In this document: piece after piece, positions 23,659 to 36,013 of the stretch
How positions within the stretch are numbered: position 1 is the stretch's first letter
Layout: every line of letters starts with the position of its first letter
Source of the DNA: Auanema rhodensis
Lineage: Eukaryota > Nematoda > Chromadorea > Rhabditida > Rhabditidae
Direction: 5' to 3'
NCBI GenBank assembly: GCA_964057225.1
Contig: OZ059899.1
Location: 6,572,001 to 6,636,000, forward strand
DNA length: 64,000 nt
Made by a program: the position numbers and the translations under genes
Notes under the pieces: model-generated
Told to the model about the DNA's origin: nothing
The model's database searches: none
Seen by the model: only the letters and a program-made list of their open reading frames with translations

Positions 23659-23820
23659 CTTTAATGAATTTTAAAAACTCACTGTTTATATAAGAGAACC
23701 AAATAAATAATTGTTCAAACAATTATAAATTCCAAATAATAGTATGAAGAAGAGTATTTATTTATTCCAAATGCGAAATGTACAATTAAAGGTTTGAGGT
23801 AAGAAGATGAAATCATTCGT

Positions 23821-24480
23821 TTAATACTTGTATTTGGTTGAGTAATCCTTGGGAGATACAACCAAACCACGGCCTTTACGAGCTCCTCTGAAAAAATTAA
23901 AGGCATGAATAGTAGTCATAATATGTTTATTTTCCAACCTATATACAGTTTCAATTATATCTATGAGCTCTTGGCCGTCAGTTATAGCCCAATTAATTTT
24001 ATTGTTATTACCGGTTCCTAAACAAAATTCTCAGATATAGTTAAAGATTACTGGTGTTACCAAGATCAACCATTATATGTTTATTTCTAAAGAAAAACAT
24101 TACTGTACAAGGATCATACAATTCGTACATTTTGTTGAAATCAGGAACCTACAAGTGGTGTCAAAATCAAGAACAAAAAACACAAAATACCTTTGAAATG
24201 TCTACAAGATAGACGACAGCGAAATTCTTTACTTTTGGAGCAATTTTGAAAAGAGTCTACAAAACATAAATATACAAATTGATGACTTGATAAAAATATC
24301 ATACCTCATCCATTCTCATACATGTTGGATCCCAATCATGCCCAAATCTTATCACAACAACACGATCTTCTTCAGCTAGAATAGACTGGTCCACCTGTAA
24401 GTAGTATGAGTTTATTTATTCTATATTGGTTTCAACTGTACCTGCCAGCCATTCTCTAAATGAGGTAACATATACGACAT
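23821..24480 (-). CDS. TXNL4A: U5 snRNP protein DIM1 / thioredoxin-like 4A
   Basis: Six minus-strand exons (24442-24480, 24305-24394, 24191-24256, 24061-24148, 23939-24017, 23821-23887) give 142 aa, the same length as human TXNL4A. It opens MSYMLPHLENGWQVDQ and carries RFGHDWDPTCM (the thioredoxin-fold site with a single Cys), VYLVDISKVPDFNKMY, VMFFFRNKHIMVDLGTGNNN and the C-terminal RGARKGRGLVVSPKDY. The family is an essential spliceosome component of the U4/U6.U5 tri-snRNP. AATAAA on the minus strand lies near 23757, before the MED21 start, so the two genes are probably co-transcribed with DIM1 first. Confidence 0.96.
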
Positions 24481-24911
24481 CTTGAAGTATTATTAAGTTG
24501 ATTTGTTCGACAAAACTAAAATGAAACTAAAAGATTAAAGCTATCAATTTGAATATGCAAAATTATTAAAAGAAAATTAATCTGATCATCTACGCTTGCG
24601 ACATCTGCATCAATACACTGTATAAATGTCTTACTGGCGCATTAGTTGGTTTGACGTAGATTTTGATACTTTAAGTTAATTATGCTAATTAAATATTTTA
24701 TGAATATTCTTCAATTATAGAATATCTTGTAACCATATCAGTCCTTTTTAATATATCGTTTAGCGAATGCTCAGATGCCACATGGTCTTCTTTCTTATTC
24801 CGGAGATCTACCTTTTCACAGGTTTTTAATATTACAACGTGCGTAGTTGTATCAGGAATTTTCAGGACAAAGAAAATAAAAGATGAGCTATGCACTAAAC
24901 TAGGTTTGAAA
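24481..24911. promoter_or_regulatory. Divergent promoter region (DIM1 / methyltransferase)
   Basis: 431 bp between the DIM1 start on the minus strand and the methyltransferase start on the plus strand. TATAAATG at about 24621 is TATA-like. The 88-codon minus open frame here is not supported by splice or family evidence. Confidence 0.4.
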
Positions 24912-26339
24912 ATGAAAAGGAGTATAATTAAGTTTATAACTTTTGGTGCTTTAGCGCTATGCACTTGTATATATTTCTTGGTTGGTTTAACTTTATAGTT
25001 TTTGAATCATTCGTTTCACATGCAGTTCGTGTTTATACTTACGGATAATGTAATAATAGATGATCAGTTTCTCTCTGTTGTTCCAGAATCAATTTTAGAG
25101 AAAAGGTAATACTTATGAAGTTTTAAATTTGAATAATAACATATTCCAGGCTAGACTTCCAGTCAATGGTAATTGATCGGATGTGCTCAGAACAAACTGA
25201 TATGTGCTATTCTGTAAATGATATAAAAAACGAAGACGGGTAATTATATTTAACAAAAATTTTTCAATTTTTAATTTTTTTTAGTGCTAGCAGACATTTG
25301 ATTGTCGATGGTTTTGAAGGCGAAAGTGATACAGTAGTGAAATTAACTGCCCCTAATAGTAAAATAAAAAATAAGAGAGTCTTAGCTTCTCCGCTGTTTC
25401 AGATGCCAATTTCGATATTTCCGATACAAGAATATGGACTATCAACCATTTAGATATAGATACTCAATACGTGTGTAATATTTATTAACACATTTAAAAA
25501 TCACTTCTTCAGCTTGCCGCATTTCTTGCTACTCCTTTTCTGATCTCTACTCTTTCATTGGAAACAGGAAAAGACACTGATAAATCAATTTTAGAAATAG
25601 GGTTAGGAGGTGGAAGCTTTTTCATGGCTATGAGACATTACAAACCAGAGGTTAATAATTTCTATTCTATTCTATTCAATAACCTTGTTTTAGGTTAAAA
25701 TAATAACTACTGAACTTGATCCTATCGTCTTAGAGTTGGCTCGTAAATGGTTCGGCGTTACCGAAAATGAGAATGGGAAGACAATTTTAGCGGATGGTCT
25801 GGAATATTTGAAGCAAATGATAGGCCAAGGTTATTTTAACTTATAATATGGGTTTATAGCTTTTTTTCAGATGAAAAGTTTGATGTAATCGTGCTTGATG
25901 CTTGTGATACTAATAAAAAAATGCCGTGTCCAGCTGCAGCTTTCCGTACCGTTGAAGCTGTGAAAACTATTTACAATTCTTTAAAACTCAACGGTTGATA
26001 TTCGTACTAAATTAAAAGCTAATGTTTAACATTTCAGGAATAGCACTAATTAATATCTTAGCATATGCAGATAGGGGTGGATCACCTCTCGATACCATTA
26101 ATCTGTTTTCTGAAGTGTTTCCTACATGTATTCAGCTGAAAATGACTCAAGAGGTAAACATGTTTGTTTCTTGGACTACAAAATAACTTTTTTAGTTTAA
26201 TATATTGTTAATTTGCTTGAATTACACAGTTGGTAATCCTGATCAGCAAATTATGTTTTACCAATCTCGTTTGAAGGTTGTATCTGAAGCTTTATCCATC
26301 AGTCACTTGTTGAATAATATCATAATTGCTAGAAATTAG
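24912..26339 (+). CDS. Membrane-anchored SAM-dependent methyltransferase (METTL13 / spermidine-synthase-like)
   Basis: About ten exons separated by 40-50-nt introns give roughly 345 aa. The N-terminus is a signal anchor (FITFGALALCTCIYFL). The class I Rossmann core follows: motif I ILEIGLGGGSF, an acidic strand end in ITTELDP (motif II, binds the SAM ribose), ILADGLEY, then motif IV FDVIVLDACD. The sequence then runs through ALINILAYADRGGS. This order matches spermidine-synthase-like methyltransferases such as the C-terminal half of METTL13, and nematodes have several such proteins. The substrate cannot be named. The last exon begins at 26196. The gene converges with the coiled-coil gene, 242 bp apart. 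Confidence 0.75.
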
Positions 26340-26581
26340 TATTATCTGCAATTAGTACAGGTAGAGTCGAAATAGTCTTGTTACTATGATAGTCATATTC
26401 GGGTCTTTCTCAGCCACAATGTTGCCTGCTATATAGTTTATTTTTCAATCATCATATTCTGTACATTTCTTTATTTTGTATAACTAAATATCAATATAAC
26501 CATTCTTTATTATCGATTTGATCGCTATCTATATAGATCTTATAACCCGTCGACTTGAAACATAGAGAAGTCCTTACATAC

Positions 26582-29265
26582 TTAATGTCTTTTGCTATTT
26601 AGTATCGGTTCACAATATTCCATGACATGAACAATCTGTTCGCAAGTAACCTAATAATGTTTCTACATAGTCATAATTTTTTTTAAATTTCTTACCTTAT
26701 TGTAATACATCTTGATTAAGGAGCAGTTTTGTTCGGCAAACTTTTTTGGGTTTTTTATTCCGAATGATCTTGTAAGGCCTTTGATTCCGACGCACATTTT
26801 GTCTAATTGTTCCTTATTCATTTCCTGACCTTCTAATCTTGGATCAATGATTCCCTGGAAATATTAGTTGTATTCATACATCTGTTACTTAGTTAAACGA
26901 ATTTTCAAATATTGTATTACTCACATAAAATCCACCACCTCCTGTTGAAAATTGCTCGTTTAGTGGTAGTTGCGACAACGAAGTAGTTATGGGATTCTAA
27001 AACAAGAATTCCGGACTGTGTAAAACTAACAAATTTATTGTAGGTTCTGTCTAACTTCGCAATATAGTGATCTTCACTTACTTCTTGATCAGTTAAGGAA
27101 TTAATTTTATTCTTGTTCCATGTTTCATAATATTGTGCATGTTCCTCTGATTGTGCTCGGTTCTGAAACGGTTTATATACTGCTTAATGTTTTATATTAT
27201 TACGGGAATGCTGGTAGATTCCGGTGTTAAATCTTGCTTAATGGTTGATTTTCTGAAACAAAACTTAATCTCTTGTTGAAATACGGAAAAACGTACAATA
27301 ATATTTTCTTTCTTACAAGTGGAACTATTAGTTTCGGAGTCCCGTATACGTAAAGTTTTGAATCAGGATTTAAACGTGCGTCTGGTATTCTTGTAGTTAC
27401 TATTACTGGTATTGTGGAAGTAGTAGTAGTGGTGCTCTCTGCACCAATCTCCATGATTGGCAATGATTTCAATTTTTGAAGTCTGTTTAATTTTATGACT
27501 TTTTTAATCAATGGCCTTGTAGTACTAAATTCATTTTGGGACCCCGCTGGAGGATTATCTATAGATAATTCATTGGAATTATATGCAGATTGCATCACTG
27601 AATTTTGGTTAACATTTCCAAACATAAAGTCTCGTGTAGTTGTAGGGACGGTTGAAGTCACGCTTTTTTGTCGTTCGAGTAATTTTTCGTTTTCTTGTTT
27701 CTGTTGCTCAAGTTTTTCACGAAGTTCGTTTATACGTTCCTGCTGAATCCGTATAGCTTCAGCCTCGATACGGGAGGCCTCCTCGTGTTTTTTTTTGAGA
27801 AGAGTTTCTAATTGTTTTCGTTCTGCTTCAATCCTATCCTTCTCCTTTTCTATTGCGTTACGTTCCTTGGCAATTCTTTCTATTTCTTCTTTCATACGGC
27901 GACGTTCTAGCAATTGTTTTCTACTTTCTTCCTGAACTAACCGTTTCTTTTCTTGCTCGCTTTTAATGAGAATGGCTTCTTTCTGTGCTTGATCCTCTTT
28001 TCTTCTTTGTTGCTCAGCTTCTTCTCTTTTTCTTAATTCACTCATTATTCTCGCTTCTTCTTCTCTCCTCTTCTTTTCTTCTTTCTGCCTTTGTATCCGC
28101 TCCTCTTCCAGGTGTTTTCTTAACTCATCTTCAGCTAGCTTCCTTTTTGTTTCTTCAAAAACGCGTTTTCTTTCTTCTTCTAGTCGTTGATTTTCCATTT
28201 CAATTTGTCTTTTTTTCTCTTCTTCACGTCGTTGTTCTTGAATTATACTTTGCCTTTGTAATTCTTTCTCCATCATCTCCTTTTCGTTTTCCAATTGTTG
28301 TCTCTCTTCTAAAAGTTGTTGTCTTTCTGCTGCCAGTTCTCTTTGATATTCCCGTTCCTTTTGGGCGCGTACATGAAGCGCTTGCTGCTCTGAAAGAGCT
28401 TTACGTCGTTCTTCCTCTCTTCTTCGTTTTGTTTCCGTCTGACTTTTAATTTTCTGAATATTTCTGCTTTCGTGTTGTTCTAGATGCTTCTTGAGTTCAC
28501 TTTGACGCTCTTTCAACTTTTGGACGATTTCCAAATCGTTGATCATGTCCATTTCTTCTTTACTCTTCAACAAATCGTTAGGCTGAATTTTTCTATCAGA
28601 AGCATCTTCCATTTTTTCAACTTTTAGAGGATATTGAAATTGGGCTGTAGGAACTGTTCTTTGTATGATCGAAATCTGCAATGCAATAGGTGATTCATAG
28701 AACTTAGAATTTACAGTCAGACATGTTGCTTTCGTTCATGGATCGGAATAGGAAAAACATTAGTTGGGCCTACATCTGAAAATGGAGATTTACGGAATGA
28801 AATTAAGCGTTGGAAATCGTTTCAAAAAAGAAAAATGATTCATGGCCTTTAGATTGTCTTAAGACGAGAATAAATACTTGATGCTTTCTGGACATCCTTG
28901 TTAATTAACTAAGACTTCAACTTGTGATCTAAGTCATTTACAGCAAAAATGATTATTAGCTAATGTCATCTAGTTTACAAGTACATGTTATATTTCGAAT
29001 GCATAATTCTTAAGCTAAAAACTCACCCTCTTGAGAACTGGATATCTGAGAATTTTCTTCTGTAGACTAAAACAACATCAATAAAAATTAAAAATAATTC
29101 AGAGCTTAACCTTTAGTTGATCAAAGCCTAAAGACACTGAGCCAGTGTATAAATTCTTGCTAGCCTAAATTTATTAAAATGTTACAAAGTAAATACAATT
29201 AAAATTACTGTAATAATCGCAGCACACAATAGTAACAGTATTATAGTTGTAAGACTTCCCATCAT
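26582..29265 (-). CDS. Signal-bearing long coiled-coil protein with cysteine-containing C-terminal domain
   Basis: Ten minus-strand exons join in phase to about 670 aa: 29209-29265, 29111-29164, 29027-29066, 28723-28775, 27297-28675, 27204-27252, 27082-27162, 26925-26996, 26696-26854 and 26582-26650. Residues 1-19 are a hydrophobic signal or anchor (LTTIILLLLCAAIIT). A polar spacer follows, then about 300 residues of highly charged helix (repeats of REEE, ERQQLLEE, KEEKKRREEE), a single-helix or coiled-coil rod. A Thr/Pro-rich region follows (STTTTTSTIP). The end has four Cys in DKMCVGIKGL, EQNCSLIK, KVTCEQIV and MEYCEP, which looks like a small disulfide domain. Donors at 27296 and 28722 were chosen because they keep frame into the next exons. 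No family name is offered. Role inferred: secreted or lumenal structural protein. Confidence 0.75.
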
Positions 29266-31494
29266 AAGTCTTTTGCAATATCTAGAATTTGAAGTATGTA
29301 TTCAAGAAGTTGCTACGGTTTTGACAGTCTATCTTTAATCAAAATGAGTTAAGAGGGAGAAATAACTGAGAAAATGTCAGTGATGTGTCAAACATCATCA
29401 ACAAACAGGAGAAACTGGAAGAAGTCAAACTCGAGATGATTAAAAAGCAAGAAATTAAAAAGTTCTAAATTATCAATTGAATATAAGGTATATTTCTCAC
29501 TTTTAATGGCTTACTTTTAATTCAAATAAATCGTTTTTGAAGTTTGAATATAATATAAGATCAAAAAGAGTGAACAGGTGATTACATTTTCGAGAAGATT
29601 TCTTTTTCACCTGAAACAGGATGTCGACTAGATTTCAGTTTCATAAAGTACGTTATCTCATGAAAAATCTTAACCAAGAACGGATGTCGGATAAGCTGAC
29701 AATGGTCAAATTCTCTAAGTTCATCAGTGTGACTAAAAGACCGCATAAGAACCAGGGAGCTAATCTTTTGCATCTTTAGTTTGAACAAAAGAAGAGCGGC
29801 GTCAATTTCTTGAAATGGTTCGTGCAGAAAATATTCAAATATGACAAGAAAATGAGCATATGAAGAAGTTTAGTTTTTGATTACAATGGCTAAAAAAGGC
29901 ATTTAATAAAAAATACAATATCAAGAAGTTAGCTTTTAATAATATTATGGAGAAATGATATAAAAATGGTCATCACAAGAAGGTTGCTAATGTTAATTGA
30001 TTTGAAAACAATTAATTGATAATGAAAATGCAGATGATACCTGAAGAAGATGTATAATAAGATTTCAGATAACAATGGATGAGAAAAGAAGGCGATCACA
30101 GCAATCATAGACAGCTAATCGCTTTATGATGTTTGAGAATGTCGCTTAGTCAAGATTCTCGCTGTAGTATACGAGCTATTAGTTGGATGAAAACAATTCA
30201 AATGGTTTTATCTTTCTTTCACGAAACAATATAATCATTAACTATTATGTAATTCAACTACAATCTCCAAGAAAATTTTGTGGAAGATGGTGTTAGAATC
30301 AATAGTTCAATTTTTCAAAACAAAACTGCCTTTGAAGGAAGACTAGATGCATGTAATATTAGAACATTACTGTATAAATATAAATAAAGTAGGTATGAAA
30401 CAAAATATGAGTTCGGCTTCAAACTGGTCATGGGGATCATATTATAAGAGATTAAACGATTTACATAAAAATTAGTAATTAAGTAAAAAGCTAAAAAAAT
30501 CTGATTCCGAAAATATTGTTTTCTTAAAGCTTGAATTGTGAGATAGCTATTTTGAAAGAGATAATGAGACTATAGGACTAGCCATCTTGAAGTCTTGTTG
30601 TGGTTTGGACGTAAATGATGATGATGAATAGAGGCTTCGAATTCAAGACTGGGCGGGATGGTACACTAAATACGGAAGATAAGAGATGTCAAGAAACATG
30701 TTCCTTCAGTCTTTCCGAATAAATTACGATGTTTATAGACGTTTTCCGAAAAATTGAACGAACCTTCTTTCTTTCAGCAGAAAAAAAATTTTTTTAAGAA
30801 CCAAATACTTGAGCAATTAATATCTCCTCAAACTTAGATGCACATCTGAGGGATTGCAGGTAATTAATAAGAAAAATATGACAATGACATATAGTCAATC
30901 TTGTGTAGATCTCTTTTTTAAACTTTTGACCCCGAAAAGAATATGAATCACCTTTTCTGCTTAACATGTTTTTCCTGTTCAAGTATGGCTAACTGAATGG
31001 GAGACATCATGATGATGAGACCTGTACAGTCGATGGCTTTAGCCTAAATATAATTGCTCATTTCTGTGTTAAAAACATTATATTATATAACTAAATAAAC
31101 ACCAAAATATCAAGAAAATAAATAGTGCAAGATTTACCTGATAAAGAATCCAACCTGAGTGTCATGAAAGACAGATACAGAATGACGAATAGTTGTATAA
31201 TTTGAGAGTATAACCCACATTGAGAAGAACAATTAGGAAGATTTTTTCATTTTACAAGTGGAAGGACATGTGAAGGGCACTCAGATCAGACACAGCTTTT
31301 ATGATTTTAAAATAATTTATTTTTAAAACCAGTTGCAAATTAATATAGAATAACATTTTCTTTAATTTAATTTACTTCAATATCAAGTAAACTAAATATT
31401 TTGAAAATAATGTCTAAAGGCAAATAACGTAAGTTTGCTAAAAAAGGGAAACAATAAATATTTGCATTATCATATTCGTTTTTGTAATAGACTT
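29266..31494. other. Intergenic, no gene seen
   Basis: About 2.2 kb between two minus-strand genes. There is no supported exon. The plus strand is purine-rich with loosely recurring AAGAAGTT-like words near 29860, 29925 and 29977, so minus-strand translations look Ser/Leu/Phe-rich by composition. It could hide a decayed copy of the neighbouring four-TM gene, but I could not establish that. Confidence 0.4.
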
Positions 31495-32854
31495 TTACAG
31501 TCTTTCAACATGCCTACCAAAGTTTGTTGGTGGTGTCGTGGCCCAGCCGGTGTTGAAGCCTCCTGTTGATTGAACTCCAAATATATTACCATCAGATGTA
31601 GCTCTCAACCGAGGAATACCAGAATCCCTAGATATAGTATCTACAGTCATTGCATCAAAACATTTTCTTTATCAGCATTACAATTGATCGATATAGTTTA
31701 CATATTGAACTCACATTCTCAACATATCATTGTCCATTCGTACAGCTAACGTTTCACTTCGAGATGGTAAAGATGAGACCTCAGATTCTTCACTACGTTC
31801 CCTGTAAGTAAGGATAAAAAGGTAACCCTTGATAATTCTTTTAATCATTTAAAGATTAGTAAAAATGATAGGGCGGGGTTGTTCATATGATTCACATCTA
31901 AAGGCAGCAAAATTTAATAGCAAGAAACTTTTTCTTCATTTCATATATGGGCAGGACCAAACATAAGTTTACACGTCTTTATCAATTGGCTAGTGAGCAA
32001 TAAATGAAGGCGTATAATATAGAAATTAACAAGATATATCATTTCCGTCAAACTAATAATATTTCAGAAACAAATTATATTTCTATAATGTGACTTACAT
32101 TAACTTAGCAATTACTACAGCAGCGCATAGTAACATTACAATAGCTGTAATAGCTCCAAATACAGACATGGAAATAGCAGCGTATCTGGCAACTAAAACA
32201 ATGCAATCTTTCGATACTATTATATTAAAAAACCATCTCTTGCATTAGTACTATTTTTTAAGTAAACTCCAAGCCAATTTTGAACAATTGAACTACTGTT
32301 CACGAAAATTTCCACAAAGAAAAAGACCGTCCAGGCTACTTGAACGAATGTGCAAATTATCTAAAAAAAAACAGTAATTTCATGCCAAACTAGAATTTAA
32401 CACATGAATCATTAACCAGCCAGCATACGATTTGTTAGAGCCCTTAATATCAGCATATACAAATGGAATGTAAGCAAATGCTAGGAATATGATTTTAGGA
32501 AATACAGTTGAAATTTGATAATACCTGAAATAACCATAGCGAAGCCCCACCATTGTTGTGCGGCAAGAAATAGAATATTAAATAGTAAATAAGATACAAA
32601 AGAGGATATTATTAAAACACTAGTAAACTGCTGAAAAATATATATTGAGAATTATATTGAATGAATCCAAAATATAGTATAATATATTGAAAATTTCATG
32701 AAACTCACCAATTCAAAAGCCATATGCTCTGAGCAGTTAAAAATGAAACTGCAGGACTCAGAAAACCTGATAAGCGATGACAATATGACACATAAAATAT
32801 GATACTGGCATCAAACCTTGTGAAGCCCCAAGGAGGCTTGTTTGTTATACACAT
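31495..32854 (-). CDS. Four-transmembrane protein, nematode-type
   Basis: Minus-strand exons starting with ATG at 32854 join in phase to about 239 aa. After a short cytosolic-like N-terminus (MCITNKPPWGF) there are four hydrophobic helices: TSVLIISSFVSYLLFNILFL; WWGFAMVISAFAYIPFVY; MIHIICTFVQVAWTVFFFVE; SVFGAITAIVMLLCAAVVIA. The loop between TM3 and TM4 has NSS and NST N-glycosylation sequons. The C-tail is polar with Gly/Thr-rich STGGFNTGWATTPPT. This topology resembles uncharacterised nematode four-TM families (DUF7027-like), but I cannot confirm the match. One exon end was chosen as CAT followed by GTGTTA because it alone keeps the frame into TM3. The gene is divergent from rla-0. Confidence 0.7.
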
Positions 32855-33613
32855 TTTTCTTGTTTTTACAACAGTATTTTAAAGGTACATTATATACACC
32901 TCTATCATAAGAACAGTCCAATTAATAAACAGATTATGTGTCACATATGGATTTTTAATTTGATTGCCCAAAAACAAACAATTAAGCATTCGGTCAATCA
33001 ATGCTGCCTTCAACAACTCAAGCAACTTAAAGTGTTCATTTGTTAACCATTTGTCAGTAAATATACAAGCTAAAATGATGCGAGTTCTGATTCTACGTTG
33101 AACAATTATTGATAGTGTTTCTATTTATGACCCTAATTCAACTTTATGTATTGATGACGATCCCCAGCAGAAGAGTAAACATGAAATACAATTGCATGAA
33201 GTTTTTCGAGCAAAAAAAAAAATTTCCATCCACTCCCAATATGAAAATACGCTCTCAATTAATAAACATTACCTCCTATTTCTACCATCGCCCTTTAAAC
33301 TTTTGAAATGATTAACCATTTTGCGCACTAGCACAAACTTTGCGCCAAGAAAAGGTTTCACTGCGCATCAGCTCAAAATTAGTTAACGCTGCCTATCCAC
33401 ACGAAGTATGTAGGACATTGACAGTATAACTGAACATATTTTATCCTAAATTTCTCTCGTTCAATGCATTACACGTAGTTTTGTATTAATATATTACTTT
33501 TCAGTTTTCTTTTAATCATTTTTTGCTGTTTGTAAAGTAAAGTAATATCGTGAATCCATAGAATTTTGCAGGGTTCGTCTTTAAAACGTGAGAGCGATCC
33601 TTAACACACCACG
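32855..33613. promoter_or_regulatory. Divergent intergenic region upstream of rla-0
   Basis: 759 bp between the four-TM gene and rla-0. GCGC-containing words (TTGCGCACTA, TTGCGCCAAG, CTGCGCATC) cluster at 33319-33368. The small plus-strand open frame at 33109 lacks any support. Confidence 0.4.
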
Positions 33614-34639
33614 ATGGTTAGGGAAGACAGATCTACATGGAAGGCTAACTACTTCCTCAAGTTGGTAGAACTTTTCGAGGAATATCCAAAGTGCTTCATC
33701 GTCGGAGTTGACAATGTTGGTTCCAAGCAAATGCAAGAAATCCGTCAAGCTATGAGAGGTACGATATTATATGATTTTTTTTGTTATCTAGTCTGTATAG
33801 GATCTGCTGTTATCCTTATGGGAAAGAATACCATGATCCGTAAGGCTATTCGTGGTCATCTTGCTAAGAATCCAGCCCTTGAGAAGATTCTTCCATACAT
33901 TGTCCAAAATGTTGGATTTGTCTTCACCAAGGATGATCTTTCCGAGATCCGCTCCAAGCTTGTCGAAAACAAGAGAGTTAGTAAAAGTACAAATGAATGT
34001 TTTAATTATTTTACATAATAGGGTGCCCCAGCCAAGGCCGGAGCTATCGCCCCATGCGATGTTAAGCTTCCACCACAAAACACTGGTATGGGACCAGAGA
34101 AGACTTCTTTCTTCCAAGCTCTCCAGATTCCAACCAAGATTGCTCGTGGTACCATCGAAATCCTTAATGAGGTTCACCTTATCAAGGAAGGCGAGAAGGT
34201 TGGAGCTTCTGAGGCTGCTCTTCTTAATATGTTGGGAATTACTCCCTTCTCATATGGATTGGTCGTTCTTGAAGTCTACGACAACGGAACCATGTATTCA
34301 CCAGATGTCCTCGATATGACCACCGAGGAGCTTCGTAACCGCTTCATGGCTGGTGTTCGCAACGTTGCTTCGGTTTCTCTTGCTATCAAATACCCAACTC
34401 TTGCTTCCGTCGCCCACTCTTTGGCTTCTGGAATCCAAAACATGCTCGGAGTTGCCGCTGTTACCGATGTCACCTTCAAGGAGGCCGAGCAACTCAAAGC
34501 TTACATTGCCGATCCAAGCAAGTTCGCTGCTGCTGCCCCAGCTGCTTCTGCTGCCGCTCCTGCTGCTGCCGCCGCCGCTGCTAAGCAAGAGTCTGAAGAG
34601 GAATCCGATGATGATGCTGGATTCGCACTTTTCGACTAG
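33614..34639 (+). CDS. rla-0: 60S acidic ribosomal protein P0
   Basis: Exons 33614-33758, 33801-33976 and 34022-34639 join in phase to 312 aa, the same length as I recall for C. elegans RLA-0. It shows the P0 signature throughout: start [47 protein letters not shown], the central [13 protein letters not shown] and [11 protein letters not shown]. The C-terminus has an Ala-rich hinge and the acidic tail [12 protein letters not shown], which binds elongation factors. P0 anchors P1/P2 dimers in the ribosomal stalk. Codon use is strongly biased, as expected for high expression. tct-1 starts 173 bp downstream, as in C. elegans where the two are neighbours. Confidence 0.98.
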
Positions 34640-34812
34640 ATTGACGATTGTTTCACAGCTTTGGTCGTTATCTCTTTGGAGAATGAATTTGTTGATGTTT
34701 TTCTTTATTCAATTCTTTTCTTGTTCATTCAAGTGATATACCTGATATGATTTTAATTTTGTTTTATATATTGCATTTATTTAGCTTTTTGCTTGTTTGG
34801 GAAGTGCTGAAA

Positions 34813-35848
34813 ATGCTGATCTTCAAGGATGCCTTTACCGGTATGTTAGCACATTATTTTTTAGTGAACCATGCTCCTTAAGCCGTATTACGTTTCGAAC
34901 TCTACATTGATCAAAATGTCAGGGGAGCGACGTTTTGCCGTTTTCCTGATAATTTTGATTACTTGTTGATTTGAATGGTTGTGATATGGTGAATCAGCTA
35001 TGGAAAATAACTTGCATGATTCCATATATTTTTTGTTGCTTATGTTTGATACATGAATACCCAAGTAATCATGGTATATATTGCAGATGACGAACTCTCC
35101 TCAGATTCCTACCCAATGAAGCTCGTTGACGATCTCGTCTATGAGTTCAAAGGCAAGCACGTTGTCCGTAAAGAAGGAGATATCGTTCTTGCTGGATCTA
35201 ACCCATCAGCTGAAGAAGAAGAAGAAGGATCCGATGAACACGTTGAGCGTGGTATTGATATCGTTCTTAGCCACAAACTTGTGGTAGGTTAGTTTGATAA
35301 TTTCTGAAAACAAACTAAGCAATTGTTCACCAAATTCAATTATCGGCTGATAAATATATAATGTATTTCAGGAGATGAACTGTTATGAGGATGCATCTAC
35401 TTTCAAGTCTTATGTTAAAGGATTCGTGAAGCGAACTCTTGAACATATGGAAAAGAATGGAAAAAGCAAGGATGAAATTGACTCCTTCAAGAAAAAGATT
35501 CAAGGATGGGTTGTCAGTCTTCTTGACAAGCAACGCTTTAAGAACTTGGCTTTCTTCATAGGTTTGTGAATTATATAATTTGCTATACCCTTTAGCTCAT
35601 GTGTAGAATTTTTTAATGATCTTCACATTTTTTTAAAAGCGGTGAAATTAAAGACGCAAACCACGTTTCCGGATGAAGGATTTACTGTCTTTGTGTGGCA
35701 CTAGTTTAGCGTTATATTTGCAGGAGAGCGCGCTGCCGAAGGTGCTGAAGGAGGACAAGTAGCTATTATTGAGTACCGTGATGTGGATGGAACTGAAGTC
35801 CCAACCCTCATGTTGGTTAAGGAAGCTATCATCATTGAGAAGAACTAA
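34813..35848 (+). CDS. tct-1: Translationally controlled tumour protein homolog
   Basis: Exons 34813-34840, 35087-35283, 35372-35561 and 35724-35848 join in phase to 179 aa. The tiny first exon MLIFKDAFT (split codon) was added because the family starts that way. Key parts are DELSSDSYPMKLVDD, the acidic loop SAEEEEEGSDEHVE, GIDIVLSHKLVEMN (TCTP signature 1 region), KKKIQGWVVSLL and the C-terminal EYRDVDGTEVPTLM. TCTP is a small abundant cytosolic protein linked to growth and EF1 or Rheb regulation. Introns 1 (246 nt) and 3 (162 nt) are much longer than usual here. A start at an internal Met was rejected because it drops the conserved N-terminus. Confidence 0.97.
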
Positions 35849-36013
35849 TTTGGTCATCAAACAACTGTCATTCGTGTGATTTGCATTTTTGAATGATTAA
35901 ATCATAATGGTTTTCCCATTTTTTTTTTGAGTTCAAGCGTTCATAGCCGTTCATATTTCTTTGCTGTTATTTGTTTATTCTTTGTTTATTCTAATTTATT
36001 CTTAGGGTATAAA

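Noticed and set aside
24698..24964. 88-codon minus frame in the divergent promoter
   Set aside because: Overlaps the true plus-strand methyltransferase start and has no partner exons.
27985..28449. 154-codon plus-strand frame rich in Leu/Phe/Ser
   Set aside because: Antisense shadow of the Glu/Arg/Lys-rich coiled-coil exon.
33788..34736. Several overlapping frames on both strands within rla-0
   Set aside because: Shadows created by strongly biased codons of the ribosomal protein gene.
35927..36013. Upstream in-frame extension of RPL37A
   Set aside because: The family begins MAKRTKK; an acceptor-like TTCTTAG separates the extension from the ATG.
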